A program made the translations under genes and the position numbers. Source: CAYSSG01 sp964433635 (GTDB lineage Bacteria; Atribacterota; Phoenicimicrobiia; Phoenicimicrobiales; Stramentimicrobiaceae). Taken from it: DNA of 50,338 nt. The stretch covers positions 1-50,338 of the forward strand of contig CAYSSG010000013.1 of assembly GCA_964433635.1 (NCBI GenBank), given 5' to 3'. Positions 17,120-25,527 of this stretch are shown piece after piece. Position 1 is the first letter of the stretch, and the number at the start of each line of letters is the position of its first letter. The notes under the pieces are model-generated. The model ran no database searches and was not told where the DNA came from. It worked only from the letters and a program-made list of their open reading frames with translations.

Positions 17120-18397
17120 TTAACCAAATATAAGGTTGGGCAAAAAAAGGGTAATTTGGGGAAATAACACAATCAAAGCCAATACAATAAGCAAGGGAAT
17201 AAGAAATATGGCTGTATTTTTTGCTACTCTCTCTACTGGTACTTCCGCAACGCCACTCAAAACAAAAAGAACTGTTCCAAATGGAGGTGTCAGCAAGCCG
17301 ATCATTAAATTTAAAATGACCATGATACCAAATTGAATGGGATCAATGCCCAGTTGATCAATGATAGGAAGCAGAACGGGAACCAGAATATTAATAGAGG
17401 CAATCGTCTCCATAAACATCCCCACAATCAGGAGCACGATATTAATAGCCAAAAGGATCATATAATAATTATCGGTAAGACTAAGAATATAATTCGCCAC
17501 TGCCTGGGGAACTTTTTCATTGGCTAAAATCCAGGCAAATAAAGTTGCGGCGACCACGATAAACATCACCTGTACCGTTGAAACCATTGAGATTTTAACG
17601 GCATCCATAAACTGTTTCATCGTCATCTCCCGATAAATGAAAAATCCTAAAATAATGGCATAAACCGATGCGATGACCGCTGCCTCAGTGGGTGTAAAAA
17701 TACCAAAAAATATCCCGCCTAGAATGATGGCAGGCGTAAAAAGAGCCCACACTGCGGAAAAAAATGAAATGATAATGTCCTTAAAACTTGCTCTTTTTTC
17801 GATAGGTGTATGATAACGATCTGCCAATAAATAGATCATCATCATCAAACTGATCCCCATCAAAAGGCCAGGAAGAATACCTGCAGCCAGTAAGCGGCCG
17901 ACAGAAGTAGAGGCCACAACGGCATAGACAACTGCCGGCAAGCTGGGGGGAATGATAGGACCAATGGTGGAAGAAGCGGCTGTAATCCCCACCGTCAATC
18001 TGTCATCATAGCCTGCTTTGCGCATGGCACTGATTTCAATATTACCCAAACCGCCTGCATCAGCGATAGCAGCACCGGACATTCCCGCAAAAATAATGCT
18101 GGCTATGACATTCACATGTCCCAATCCCCCCTTGATATGTCCGACAATTTTATTGGAAAAATCAAATATTCGATAGGTCACGCCACTGGTATTCATCAGA
18201 TTACCGGCAAAGATAAAAAACGGAACTGCCAGTAAAGGATAGGTATTGGCACCGGCAACCATGCGTTGGATTGCAGAAAAATTCGGAATATTCCCATCAA
18301 CCATCATATAGATTAGCGAAGGAATGCCGATGGCCAGAGCAACAGGCATGCCCAAGAGTAATAAAAAAAATAAGCCTAAAATTAAAAAAGCAATCAA
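17120..18397 (-). CDS. dctM: TRAP transporter large permease subunit (DctM)
   Basis: This is the 12-helix ion-coupled permease of a tripartite ATP-independent periplasmic transporter, 425 residues long. Typical stretches are LLLGMPVALAIGIPSLIYM, FIFAGNLMNTSGVTYRIF, FAGMSGAAIADAGGLG, STIGPIIPPSLPAVVY and GLLTPPFGTVLFV. The start is a TTG at 18395-18397 with TAAGGAG about 9 nt upstream. It follows the small permease gene by 12 nt and the binding protein gene before that, in the usual P-Q-M order for a DctPQM system. Confidence 0.95.
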   Translation of the reverse strand: MIAFLILGLFFLLLLGMPVALAIGIPSLIYMMVDGNIPNFSAIQRMVAGANTYPLLAVPFFIFAGNLMNTSGVTYRIFDFSNKIVGHIKGGLGHVNVIASIIFAGMSGAAIADAGGLGNIEISAMRKAGYDDRLTVGITAASSTIGPIIPPSLPAVVYAVVASTSVGRLLAAGILPGLLMGISLMMMIYLLADRYHTPIEKRASFKDIIISFFSAVWALFTPAIILGGIFFGIFTPTEAAVIASVYAIILGFFIYREMTMKQFMDAVKISMVSTVQVMFIVVAATLFAWILANEKVPQAVANYILSLTDNYYMILLAINIVLLIVGMFMETIASINILVPVLLPIIDQLGIDPIQFGIMVILNLMIGLLTPPFGTVLFVLSGVAEVPVERVAKNTAIFLIPLLIVLALIVLFPQITLFLPNLIFG

Positions 18398-18409
18398 AGA
18401 ACATACTCC

Positions 18410-18916
18410 TTACTTTTTCTTGACGGTGATAAGAAAATGCTGCCGATAATATTTTATGATATCCTGAATTTCTCGCGTGAGGAAAAACAATGAACCTACC
18501 GTTACAGAGATATAAAGATAGAATTGGGAAATCTGCATTGCCTGTGACATAAAACGCCGGGACTTATAAGCCAGAATATATCCCAGAATGACCAAGGCAA
18601 CCATATATGCTACAGTCAGCACTTCTCTGAATAACCAGATGATCTTCTGCTGACCTAAAGACATCTTTCCATACATGAAATTAAAGAAAATTTCAATCTT
18701 AATGTGGGTATTTATCTTGCGAACATAAGCAGCTCCCAGAAAGGTAAGCCAGACAAAGGTGTAACGACACAACTCGATATTCCAGGGTAGGGTAAAATTC
18801 ATAATGTAACGTGTAAATACCTGAACTGCCATCAGTAAAAAGATGAAGAGAAACAGAATCTCGGGTATATATACTTCGATTTTATCGTAAAGATTCTTCA
18901 AGACTTTATACTCCAT
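18410..18916 (-). CDS. dctQ: TRAP transporter small permease subunit (DctQ)
   Basis: This is the four-helix small membrane subunit of the TRAP system, needed with DctM for uptake; 168 residues from the chosen start. The segment AVQVFTRYIMNFTLPWNIELCRYTFVWLTFLGAAY is divided here as the VFTRY and WNIEL/CRYTFVWLTFLGA motifs of the family. The frame stays open to a TTG at 18967, but no ribosome-binding site precedes that codon. The ATG at 18914-18916 gives a normal length, so it is preferred with moderate certainty. It sits between dctP and dctM. Confidence 0.88.
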   Translation of the reverse strand: MEYKVLKNLYDKIEVYIPEILFLFIFLLMAVQVFTRYIMNFTLPWNIELCRYTFVWLTFLGAAYVRKINTHIKIEIFFNFMYGKMSLGQQKIIWLFREVLTVAYMVALVILGYILAYKSRRFMSQAMQISQFYLYISVTVGSLFFLTREIQDIIKYYRQHFLITVKKK

Positions 18917-19045
18917 TTGACCTGCTTTTGAGTAGCCCCAAACGTTTACTGAATTTTTCTTTATCAACTGTTACAACTTAGCAGATTAATTGGGAAGCCA
19001 TTGAAATGACTTCCCAATCATGACATTTTTCATTACGTTTACAAA

Positions 19046-20023
19046 TTATAGATTGTGTATCCTGCTATGCAGATCGGCTCCATAACGGATCCACCACTTG
19101 GCAAAATCAGCAGGCATACTCTTGGTTGCCTCAACAAACGCATCAATGTCTGATTCTACCAATGTGCAGCCCTGTTCTTCAAAGAATTCACCCAATTTCT
19201 TTTCACTCTCATTGATATCAACTGTAATGAATTCAGTAGCTTCAGAGAAAGCGTCTAATATAATCTTCTGGTATTCTGCACTTAATCCATTAAATTTGTC
19301 ACCGTTCATAACAAATGTGCCGCAGTTAATAACATGAGAGGTTAAATTAATATAATCCTGTACCTCATAAAACTTCATGGCCTGGATGGTTGGAAGAGGA
19401 TTTTCCTGCCCATCGACAACTCCTTGCTGTAAGGCCATATACACTTCCTGGAAAGCAATAGGAGTAGGATCTGCTCCCATCGCCCGGGCATAGGCTAAGG
19501 TAACCTGTTGTTCAGGCACTCTAAGTTTGAAGCCTTTTAAATCTTCCGGTTTGTAGATGGGCTTATTTGAGGTCAACTGTCTGGTACCATAAGTCATGGC
19601 ACCTAAAACCTTCAGGGAAAATTCCTTTCCTAAATCATCAAACATCTGCTGACCAATCTCACTTTTGGCAAATTTCTGGACGTGATCATTATCTTTAAAA
19701 GTATAAGGCATTTCTAATACATTAATCGGTTTAAATAGATTTCCAACCTGGCCGGCACCGGCAATGACAATGTCAATCGAGCCAAAGATAGCTGCTTCTA
19801 AAATCTGTTCTTCGGTTCCTAACTGACTGGCTGGATAAGTATCAATTTTAATCTGACCACCTGTTCTATCCTCCACTAGTTTGGCAGCCATGTCTGCACC
19901 CCTAGACCAGGCATGAGAAGGATCATAGATGTGCGCTAATCTAAATGTGGTTTGCGCACAGACTGTGGCGCTTAATGTAACGATTAAAAATAGCAAAATA
20001 AACAGACTCAGTACCCTTTTCAT
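19046..20023 (-). CDS. dctP: TRAP transporter periplasmic substrate-binding protein (DctP family)
   Basis: This secreted solute-binding protein has 325 residues. A clear signal peptide (MKRVLSLFILLFLIVTLSA, cleavage likely after the VCAQ region) is followed by TTFRLAHIYDPSHAW. The conserved carboxylate-binding arginine is in GFKLRVPEQ, and QEVYMALQQGVVDGQENP is the family signature. The ligand is most likely an organic acid, but it cannot be named. An upstream ATG at 20038 lies within or ahead of the GGAGGA site (20031-20036), which correctly serves the ATG at 20021-20023. Confidence 0.95.
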   Translation of the reverse strand: MKRVLSLFILLFLIVTLSATVCAQTTFRLAHIYDPSHAWSRGADMAAKLVEDRTGGQIKIDTYPASQLGTEEQILEAAIFGSIDIVIAGAGQVGNLFKPINVLEMPYTFKDNDHVQKFAKSEIGQQMFDDLGKEFSLKVLGAMTYGTRQLTSNKPIYKPEDLKGFKLRVPEQQVTLAYARAMGADPTPIAFQEVYMALQQGVVDGQENPLPTIQAMKFYEVQDYINLTSHVINCGTFVMNGDKFNGLSAEYQKIILDAFSEATEFITVDINESEKKLGEFFEEQGCTLVESDIDAFVEATKSMPADFAKWWIRYGADLHSRIHNL

Positions 20024-20364
20024 AATAAAATCCTCCAAAATAGAATATTGTTCTAAAAATCCAAAAACATCTTTATACCGTAAACTTGATGTTCACAAAT
20101 ATGGCTGTGTATCACCTCCATTCCTGATGATCTTCAGTGACAAGATTTTAAATATTTCCTGGAAACTACTATGTCATTAAGACTTTTCTAATATCTGATC
20201 TAATATTATTTTAACATAAATAGACATTGTTTCAAATCAAATTTCTTTCGATAAATCATTAAATAAATATAAATTAATTTAATAAAAATGAAAGATAATG
20301 TTAGCTTAATACGTATTTATTGTTATGAAACGTTGATTCTTAAACCAAGGGGATGAATCTGACT
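20024..20364. other. Divergent intergenic region between dctP and the DPYPGECGRY membrane protein gene
   Basis: These 341 bp hold the leader of the leftward TRAP operon (about 180 nt) and the upstream region of the rightward gene. One good leftward promoter is listed separately. No convincing rightward promoter, terminator or small gene was found; 20200-20330 is very AT-rich. Confidence 0.5.
20208..20235 (-). promoter_or_regulatory. Promoter for the dctPQM operon
   Basis: On the minus strand TTGAAA (20230-20235) and TAAAAT (20208-20213) are separated by 16 bp, about 180 nt ahead of dctP. Confidence 0.5.
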
Positions 20365-21300
20365 ATGTTAAAAAAATTAAATATATTTCTTTTTTTTCTA
20401 TTTTCTGTTCTGATTATTTTTCAGTTACCAAGCAATCATCTTTCCCTTGCGCATACCTGGGACAGCTGTCCTTTCGGTTTATCAAACGATCCTTATCCGG
20501 GGGAGTGTGGCAGGTATATCGACACAAACCAGGATGGAATTTGTGATTTATCCCAGCCCGAACCAACCATTCATGACACCACAAACAATCCAAACCAGCT
20601 GAATACCAATCATGAACAGGACAACATGACAAGCAATGTCTTCGTTCCTCCTGAGGAAAAAGAATATAGTGTGGAGATTTCCGGAAACCGATTGAGAAAT
20701 ATGTCCATTACCGAAATTGCCCAATTGTGGAATATTGATGCACATCAGCTGTTGCAGGCACTTGAAGAAAATCTCTTACTGAAAGCAGATTATCATATTG
20801 AGAACACGATTAATGATTTAAGAATAGAAATGCGCTTTTCTCCCTCACTGGTAAAAATGGTTGCTGAAGAGCTGAAAACACAGAATCATTCTCAAACAGA
20901 AAAACCTGGTTTGAATCAAGGTGATGACAATCTAATCATTCCTGAATTTCCTGAAGAATGCACCATGCAACAGGTGTTTTTTCCTGATTATAACTTGATT
21001 GAAATCGGATTGATAACTCTTTTTCTTTACCTGGGCGGCAAATGGCTGGCAGCCAAGTTAAAAATCAGTGCAGCAAAAGAAAAGAAATTCTGGAATATTT
21101 TGCTTTTAATCAGTTTTATTGGTTCAGCTGGGACCGGTTACATTCTGATACTCATTCGGGACTTTGACTGGTTTCGCTCCATTCATTTTAACTTTCTTTT
21201 TTGGCATGTGGAATTTTCTATTGCCATGGGACTCATCAGTATCTTTCATGCCTTATGGCATGTGAAGTACTACTGGAAAACCTTTCATAAACAAAAGTAA
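20365..21300 (+). CDS. Membrane-anchored protein with a Cys-rich DPYPGECGRY segment and three C-terminal helices
   Basis: I do not recognise this as a characterised protein. An N-terminal signal (LKKLNIFLFFLFSVLIIF) is followed by the exported segment CPFGLSNDPYPGECGRYIDT and NQDGICDLSQPEP. That Cys-rich, DxNxDGxCD-type motif occurs in extracytoplasmic parts of redox-associated proteins. A central region (NMSITEIAQLWNIDAHQLLQ) looks like a small helical domain. Three helices near the C terminus carry His residues (FRSIHFNFLFWHVEFS, FHALWHVKYYW) that could ligate haem b. The frame opens at 20353, but AGGGG directly touches that ATG, so the ATG at 20365 is chosen. The next two genes encode a sigma factor and its membrane partner. 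Confidence 0.75.
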   Translation: MLKKLNIFLFFLFSVLIIFQLPSNHLSLAHTWDSCPFGLSNDPYPGECGRYIDTNQDGICDLSQPEPTIHDTTNNPNQLNTNHEQDNMTSNVFVPPEEKEYSVEISGNRLRNMSITEIAQLWNIDAHQLLQALEENLLLKADYHIENTINDLRIEMRFSPSLVKMVAEELKTQNHSQTEKPGLNQGDDNLIIPEFPEECTMQQVFFPDYNLIEIGLITLFLYLGGKWLAAKLKISAAKEKKFWNILLLISFIGSAGTGYILILIRDFDWFRSIHFNFLFWHVEFSIAMGLISIFHALWHVKYYWKTFHKQK

Positions 21301-21364
21301 TGGTTTATAATACAAAAGATACTCCGATACCCCTGAAATGGTGATTCCAGAAAAGAAAGGTTTT

Positions 21365-21952
21365 ATGATAGCCATTGCCGACTGTGAACAAAAAAAAGAT
21401 GCCCAGTTAGTTAACCTGAGCTTAGAAAATCAAGAATACTATTATTGTCTGATGAAAAGATACGAGATTCCCCTGATGAACTATATCCGGAAATTATCCG
21501 GTATGAATCGGGCCGATGCTGAGGACATTTTGCAGGAAGTATTTATTCTTGCCTATCAAAACTTAAATGACTATGATCGGCAATTTAAATTTTCCAGCTG
21601 GATATATCGTATTACTCATAACCAGACAATCAGTATACTGAGAAAAAAAATGAAAATGCAGGATATTTCCTGGGATGAACATGATTTGGACCAGATCGTA
21701 CATTCTGATTTTGATATTGAGCAGCATCTGTTACAGAAAATGGACTATCAACAACTACTGCACCTCATTGATTTAATGCCCCTTAAATACAGAGAGGTCC
21801 TGTTATTAAAATTTGTAGAAGGAAAGGATTATCAGGAAATCAGTGATATTCTGAGAAAACCGATAGGAACCATCGGAACCCTGATTAATCGTGCCAAAAA
21901 AAGATTGCTTCAGGATATTGAAAAAGGAAAAGGCAGGTCAAAAAATGACTGA
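21365..21952 (+). CDS. ECF-type RNA polymerase sigma factor (sigma-70 family)
   Basis: This alternative sigma factor redirects RNA polymerase to stress or envelope promoters. The 195-residue protein has region 2 (GMNRADAEDILQEVFILAYQNL, then DRQFKFSSWIYRITHNQTI) and region 4 (LPLKY-type segment DLMPLKYREVLLLKFVEG, KDYQEISDILRKPIGTIGT, LINRAKKRL). The ORF begins at 21338 without a ribosome-binding site. AAAGG precedes the ATG at 21365, which gives a normal N terminus. The downstream membrane protein starts 8 nt before its stop, so the two are translationally coupled. ECF factors are usually encoded with their own anti-sigma factor. Confidence 0.93.
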   Translation: MIAIADCEQKKDAQLVNLSLENQEYYYCLMKRYEIPLMNYIRKLSGMNRADAEDILQEVFILAYQNLNDYDRQFKFSSWIYRITHNQTISILRKKMKMQDISWDEHDLDQIVHSDFDIEQHLLQKMDYQQLLHLIDLMPLKYREVLLLKFVEGKDYQEISDILRKPIGTIGTLINRAKKRLLQDIEKGKGRSKND

Positions 21953-22670
21953 TATCAGTAAAAAAACTTTAGAAAAAATAAAAAAAGAACAGGTACATCC
22001 CAGGTCTCGCTGGTATTTTCTGACCCGCAATTATTTCTTTTGGTTCATGTTTGTGCTAACGACTCTATTGGGAGGTATTGCCTTTGGTATGATCCTGTTT
22101 ATCACCGGCGATCTGGATTGGGATATTTACCATTATCTGGGAATCAGTTTACCGAAAGCAGTTATCATGAGTCTGCCCTATCTCTGGATTATCCTATTGG
22201 CGATTTTTCTTGTCATTACCTATTACAATTTTATACATACCCGTACCGGTTACCGTTACCGATTTGTAGCAATCTTAATTGTCAGCCTTCTCATCAGTGC
22301 CTTGCTGGGATTCGGTTTCTATCAATATGGCTGGACTGAAACCATGGAAAGTCATTTCAGAACCAGAATTCCGGGCTATCAACGTCTGGTTTATACTGGC
22401 GAAAATCAATGGATGCACCCGGAAAAAGGGCTGTTGAGCGGTAACATTAAGGATATGTCACCTGAGAGGGCACTGATCTTGCTGGAAGATCATCACGGCC
22501 AAGTATGGGAGATAGACATCAGCCAAGTCAGGATAAAAGGCAATGTTCCCTTATCCCAAAATCTGAATATTAAGATTATCGGGGAACAATTGGCTGAAAA
22601 TAGTTTTAAGTTTAAGGCATTCGAAATACGGTTTGCTCGAGGATTCCAGCAGGGAAAAGGGAGAAGATAA
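21945..22670 (+). CDS. Membrane protein coupled to the ECF sigma gene, putative anti-sigma factor
   Basis: This 241-residue protein starts inside the sigma gene (8-nt overlap). Residues 1-30 are cytoplasmic and basic (ISKKTLEKIKKEQVHPRSRWYF). They are followed by about four membrane helices within residues 30-150 and an outer C-terminal domain of about 95 residues (ESHFRTRIPGYQRLVY onward). No ZAS zinc motif (HxxxCxxC) is seen, so it is not a classical zinc anti-sigma factor. Position, coupling and a short cytoplasmic N-terminal segment suggest that it anchors or inhibits the sigma factor. That role is an inference; the family is otherwise undescribed to my knowledge. Confidence 0.7.
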   Translation: MTDISKKTLEKIKKEQVHPRSRWYFLTRNYFFWFMFVLTTLLGGIAFGMILFITGDLDWDIYHYLGISLPKAVIMSLPYLWIILLAIFLVITYYNFIHTRTGYRYRFVAILIVSLLISALLGFGFYQYGWTETMESHFRTRIPGYQRLVYTGENQWMHPEKGLLSGNIKDMSPERALILLEDHHGQVWEIDISQVRIKGNVPLSQNLNIKIIGEQLAENSFKFKAFEIRFARGFQQGKGRR

Positions 22671-22694
22671 AAAATCAAGATCATCGCATTTTCA

Positions 22695-23450
22695 TCAATC
22701 AGCCTTTTCTTCTTTTTTACTGACCAGCTGCTGGAACTTATTTTTTGCTTTCTGCAGATTCTCTTCCAATTCACCGGTATGAACGCTGCTGGGCAAGATT
22801 TTGGATTGACTGAAATCAACCTTTACCTTCTTCACTCCCAGACTTTTAGTTAAGGTCAGCAAGGTCTGACGGGCAGAATTTTCTACTTCTGACTGTAGTT
22901 TATTGACTACACCTTCTGCCAGTTGAGCAGCCTGAGTCCTTGCCTCTTCTTTGAGTTGATTCTTATCTTCTTCACTGAAGCCGGACCCGAATGCCCGGTT
23001 AAGCAGATCTGGAAGCAACCAGGGCAAAAACTTGGAATTCTGTTCATCGTAAAAGCTGATATCCCGAATATGAACCTGATAAAGACAGCGGGGCATCGTT
23101 AAGATATATTCATTCTCATTTAGTTGCTCAATCTTGAAATCCGGACTGCGCAGGTCATAGCGGAAATCAATATCAAATTCAAAGATCATGGCCATCTTTT
23201 TAGTGGAAACCAGCCATTGGAAATACCGTTTTCCGGTTTCACCAAACCAGTGCTGAGAAGCCGTAACAATCTCTTTGGTTACCATCTTAAAAGCAACCAG
23301 TTCTCCCACGGAACGAATCTGCTCAATGGATGAATAGATCTGAATCTGCTTCCCTGAACCGCGCGGCCTGAAAAAAAACCACCATAATATGACCAAAAGA
23401 ATCAATGCGGCAATAAAACCAGTCAAAGCAAAAATGATATTTTCCGGCAT
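22695..23450 (-). CDS. DUF4230-like single-helix membrane protein
   Basis: This 251-residue protein has one N-terminal membrane helix (IIFALTGFIAALILLVILWWFF), then a soluble domain. The soluble part (IRSVGELVAFKMVTKEIVTA, later FEFDIDFRYDLRSPDFKI, and a Lys/Gln/Ala-rich helix near residues 175-215) resembles DUF4230 proteins of unknown function. The frame opens at 23477 with no ribosome-binding site; AAGGAG lies 9 nt before the ATG at 23448-23450, so that start is used. It converges on the sigma operon with only 24 bp between the stops. Confidence 0.78.
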   Translation of the reverse strand: MPENIIFALTGFIAALILLVILWWFFFRPRGSGKQIQIYSSIEQIRSVGELVAFKMVTKEIVTASQHWFGETGKRYFQWLVSTKKMAMIFEFDIDFRYDLRSPDFKIEQLNENEYILTMPRCLYQVHIRDISFYDEQNSKFLPWLLPDLLNRAFGSGFSEEDKNQLKEEARTQAAQLAEGVVNKLQSEVENSARQTLLTLTKSLGVKKVKVDFSQSKILPSSVHTGELEENLQKAKNKFQQLVSKKEEKAD

Positions 23451-23533
23451 TTCTTTACTCTCCTTGCCTGAATCCATTTACAGATTTTTTCCAGTATGTC
23501 AATTATAAACGCTTTCACTAAAAATCACAAGAA

Positions 23534-23899
23534 TCAGTGTTTTGATACAAAATCCATGCGCTTCTGTTCTATGGTTGCCAACAGTGATTCAAAAGAATCA
23601 ATGAATTTCTATACCCCCTCTTCTAATCGTTTCTGGAAAACTGCATCCATCATGATACCGTATTCATCCAGGCCGGAAAGGATCAGCTGTTCCTGGGTAG
23701 AGTCCTCCGAAAATAACTGTTCTGCCTTGTCGCGATCCAGAAAGGCTTCAATAGTATTCTCAGGCATGGTATTAATCGTATTTCTGACAATGAGCTCCTG
23801 GACATATTTGATATCCGAATAATCGGGATTCTTGGTGCTGGTGGATGCCCATAAAACACGTTGAAAATTCGTTCCCTCTTCTGCCAATTTCCGGAAAGG
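23534..23899 (-). pseudogene. Transaldolase C-terminal remnant with in-frame stop
   Basis: The minus-strand frame reads FRKLAEEGTNFQRVLWASTS, then TKNPDYSDIKYVQELIVRNT, INTMPENTIEAFLDRD and later FQKRLEEGV. These are the last third of a transaldolase, a pentose phosphate enzyme (LWASTGTKNP and NTMPE are its marks). The N-terminal two thirds, with the Schiff-base lysine, are absent: the similarity starts right after the YbaK stop at 23900-23902, in the same frame. A TAG at 23609-23611 interrupts the frame before KFIDSFESLLATIEQKR, which completes the normal C terminus up to a TGA at 23534-23536. It is both truncated and interrupted, so it is not functional as an enzyme. Confidence 0.85.
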
Positions 23900-24394
23900 T
23901 CACCATGATTGTGTTAATAATACAACTTGCATCGAGCAGACAGTGATTAAATCCCGGGGATTGATTTTAATCTGCCATCCGCGTAATCCTGCACTGACTA
24001 AAATGAAAGGATATTGGAGTGCAGTCTTATCAATATACATGGTGTAAGCATGTTTTAATCCCAGGGGAGAAACACCTCCTCTGACATATCCGGTTAGCCT
24101 GTTAATCTCTTTTACAGGAACCAGATGGACTTTTTTATTCAAGCTTATTTGCGCTAATTTTTTCAAATCAAGCTCTGCATCTCCCGGAATACAGGCGACT
24201 ATCTCTCCGGTCTTATCCCCCCGGGCAACCAGGGTCTTGAAAACCTGGTTCAGGGGAACACCTACTTCCCGGGACACATGTTCGGCACTTAAGTCATCCG
24301 GATTCACCTGATAAGATAAGAACTCATAATCAATATTTAATCTATCCAGCAAGCGTGTGGCATTGGTCTTTTTCAATCTGTTTGTTTCTCCCAT
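23900..24394 (-). CDS. ybaK: YbaK/EbsC-family aminoacyl-tRNA deacylase
   Basis: This cytoplasmic editing enzyme typically hydrolyses Cys-tRNA(Pro). The 164-residue protein has the family core: LKKTNATRLLDRLNIDYEF, VPLNQVFKTLVARGD, AELDLKKLAQI and GYVRGGVSPLG, with the catalytic Lys in the FKTLV segment. The ATG at 24392-24394 has no clear ribosome-binding site. A TTG at 24374-24376, preceded by GGGAGA, would give the family-like start (M)KKTNATRLLD and may be the true one. The stop codon abuts the transaldolase remnant, so the neighbouring DNA was rearranged; the last residues (CSMQVVLLTQSW) may have been altered by it. Confidence 0.9.
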   Translation of the reverse strand: MGETNRLKKTNATRLLDRLNIDYEFLSYQVNPDDLSAEHVSREVGVPLNQVFKTLVARGDKTGEIVACIPGDAELDLKKLAQISLNKKVHLVPVKEINRLTGYVRGGVSPLGLKHAYTMYIDKTALQYPFILVSAGLRGWQIKINPRDLITVCSMQVVLLTQSW

Positions 24395-24439
24395 ATTGAC
24401 TTATAAAAATAGCTGCAGTAATAGTAAATTGTTATTATT

Positions 24440-25426
24440 TCAATTAGTCTTATCAAAATCCAATTCTTCGCTGCGATCTGTTGCCGGGGGAGGGGTTATT
24501 GATAATCTTGAGATTTCCTCCCGCTGTTCCATATCCAGATGAAAATCTGCTGCTTTCAGAGCAGGCTCCAGCTGTTCCAGATTGCGTGCACCAATCAGTG
24601 GTGCTGTTACGGAAGGATGGGACTTCACCCAGGCAACTGCCAATGTTACCGGATGAACTCCGGTGTTCTCCGCATGGGCTAAAAATCTTTCTACAATTTC
24701 ATAATATACATCCTCGTGATAACGATGAGCATACCTTTTATCAGATAATATTCTTCCTTCTCTTGGTTTTTTATCTTTTCCATATTTTCCCGTTAATAAA
24801 CCTCCCCCTAAAGGACTATAAGTGAACACGCCCATCTTTTCAGATTGAGCTAAGGGCAACAGTTCAACCTCCGCTTGTCTCTTCACTAGATTGTACATTG
24901 GTTGTATACATTCAAATCGAGCCAAGCCTTCCCTGGCTGAAATACCCAATGCCTTCATGATCTGCCATGCTGCCCAATTGCTTGCTCCTAAATAAAGGAT
25001 TTTACCTGCCTTCTGAAGATCATGGAGAGCATTCAAAGTTTCCACTATTTCTGTAAAAGGATCGAATATATGAACAAAGTAGATATCGATTCGGTCAGTT
25101 TTAAGCCTCTTCAAGCTTTCATCAACAGAAAGCATGATATGGCGACGTGATAGCCCATGGGCATTGATGTTATCCCCGGTAGGATTTCCCACTTTAGAGG
25201 TAATGATCACTTTATCCCGACAACCAGCAATACACTTCCCCAGAATCTTTTCTGATTTTCCAGCTGAATATGTATTTGCAGTGTCAAAACAATTAATACC
25301 AACTTCTATGCACCGATCGAACATTTGTCTGGACATCTTTTCATCGGCTTCTCTACCAAAAGACATGGTTCCAAAACATAAAGATGAAACCTGAATACCC
25401 GTTTTACCTAATAGTTTATATTTCAC
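24440..25426 (-). CDS. Aldo/keto reductase
   Basis: This NADPH-dependent oxidoreductase of the TIM-barrel AKR family has 328 residues. It has GTMSFGREADEKMSRQMFD, the catalytic Asp and Tyr in NCFDTANTYSAGKSE, the His in IDIYFVHIFDP, and a C-terminal cofactor loop PLIGARNLEQLEPAL. It resembles AKR11/YhdN-like members whose substrates are small aldehydes or ketones; the physiological one is unknown. A GTG at 25424-25426 is chosen because GGAGGAG (25433-25439) sits 6 nt ahead. The frame extends further to a TTG that overlaps that site. Confidence 0.92.
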   Translation of the reverse strand: MKYKLLGKTGIQVSSLCFGTMSFGREADEKMSRQMFDRCIEVGINCFDTANTYSAGKSEKILGKCIAGCRDKVIITSKVGNPTGDNINAHGLSRRHIMLSVDESLKRLKTDRIDIYFVHIFDPFTEIVETLNALHDLQKAGKILYLGASNWAAWQIMKALGISAREGLARFECIQPMYNLVKRQAEVELLPLAQSEKMGVFTYSPLGGGLLTGKYGKDKKPREGRILSDKRYAHRYHEDVYYEIVERFLAHAENTGVHPVTLAVAWVKSHPSVTAPLIGARNLEQLEPALKAADFHLDMEQREEISRLSITPPPATDRSEELDFDKTN

Positions 25427-25527
25427 TTCAATCTCCTCCAAGCAATTTTTCGATATATTCCCACTTTATCTTAGTGAAAATTTACAAATTTTATACTTGT
25501 CATGAAGTCAATAAATAAGGTTAAACG

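Noticed and set aside
23609..23611. In-frame TAG in the transaldolase remnant as a pyrrolysine codon or recoding site
   Set aside because: The gene already lacks its catalytic N-terminal part and the position is not one where pyrrolysine is known; decay is the simpler reading.
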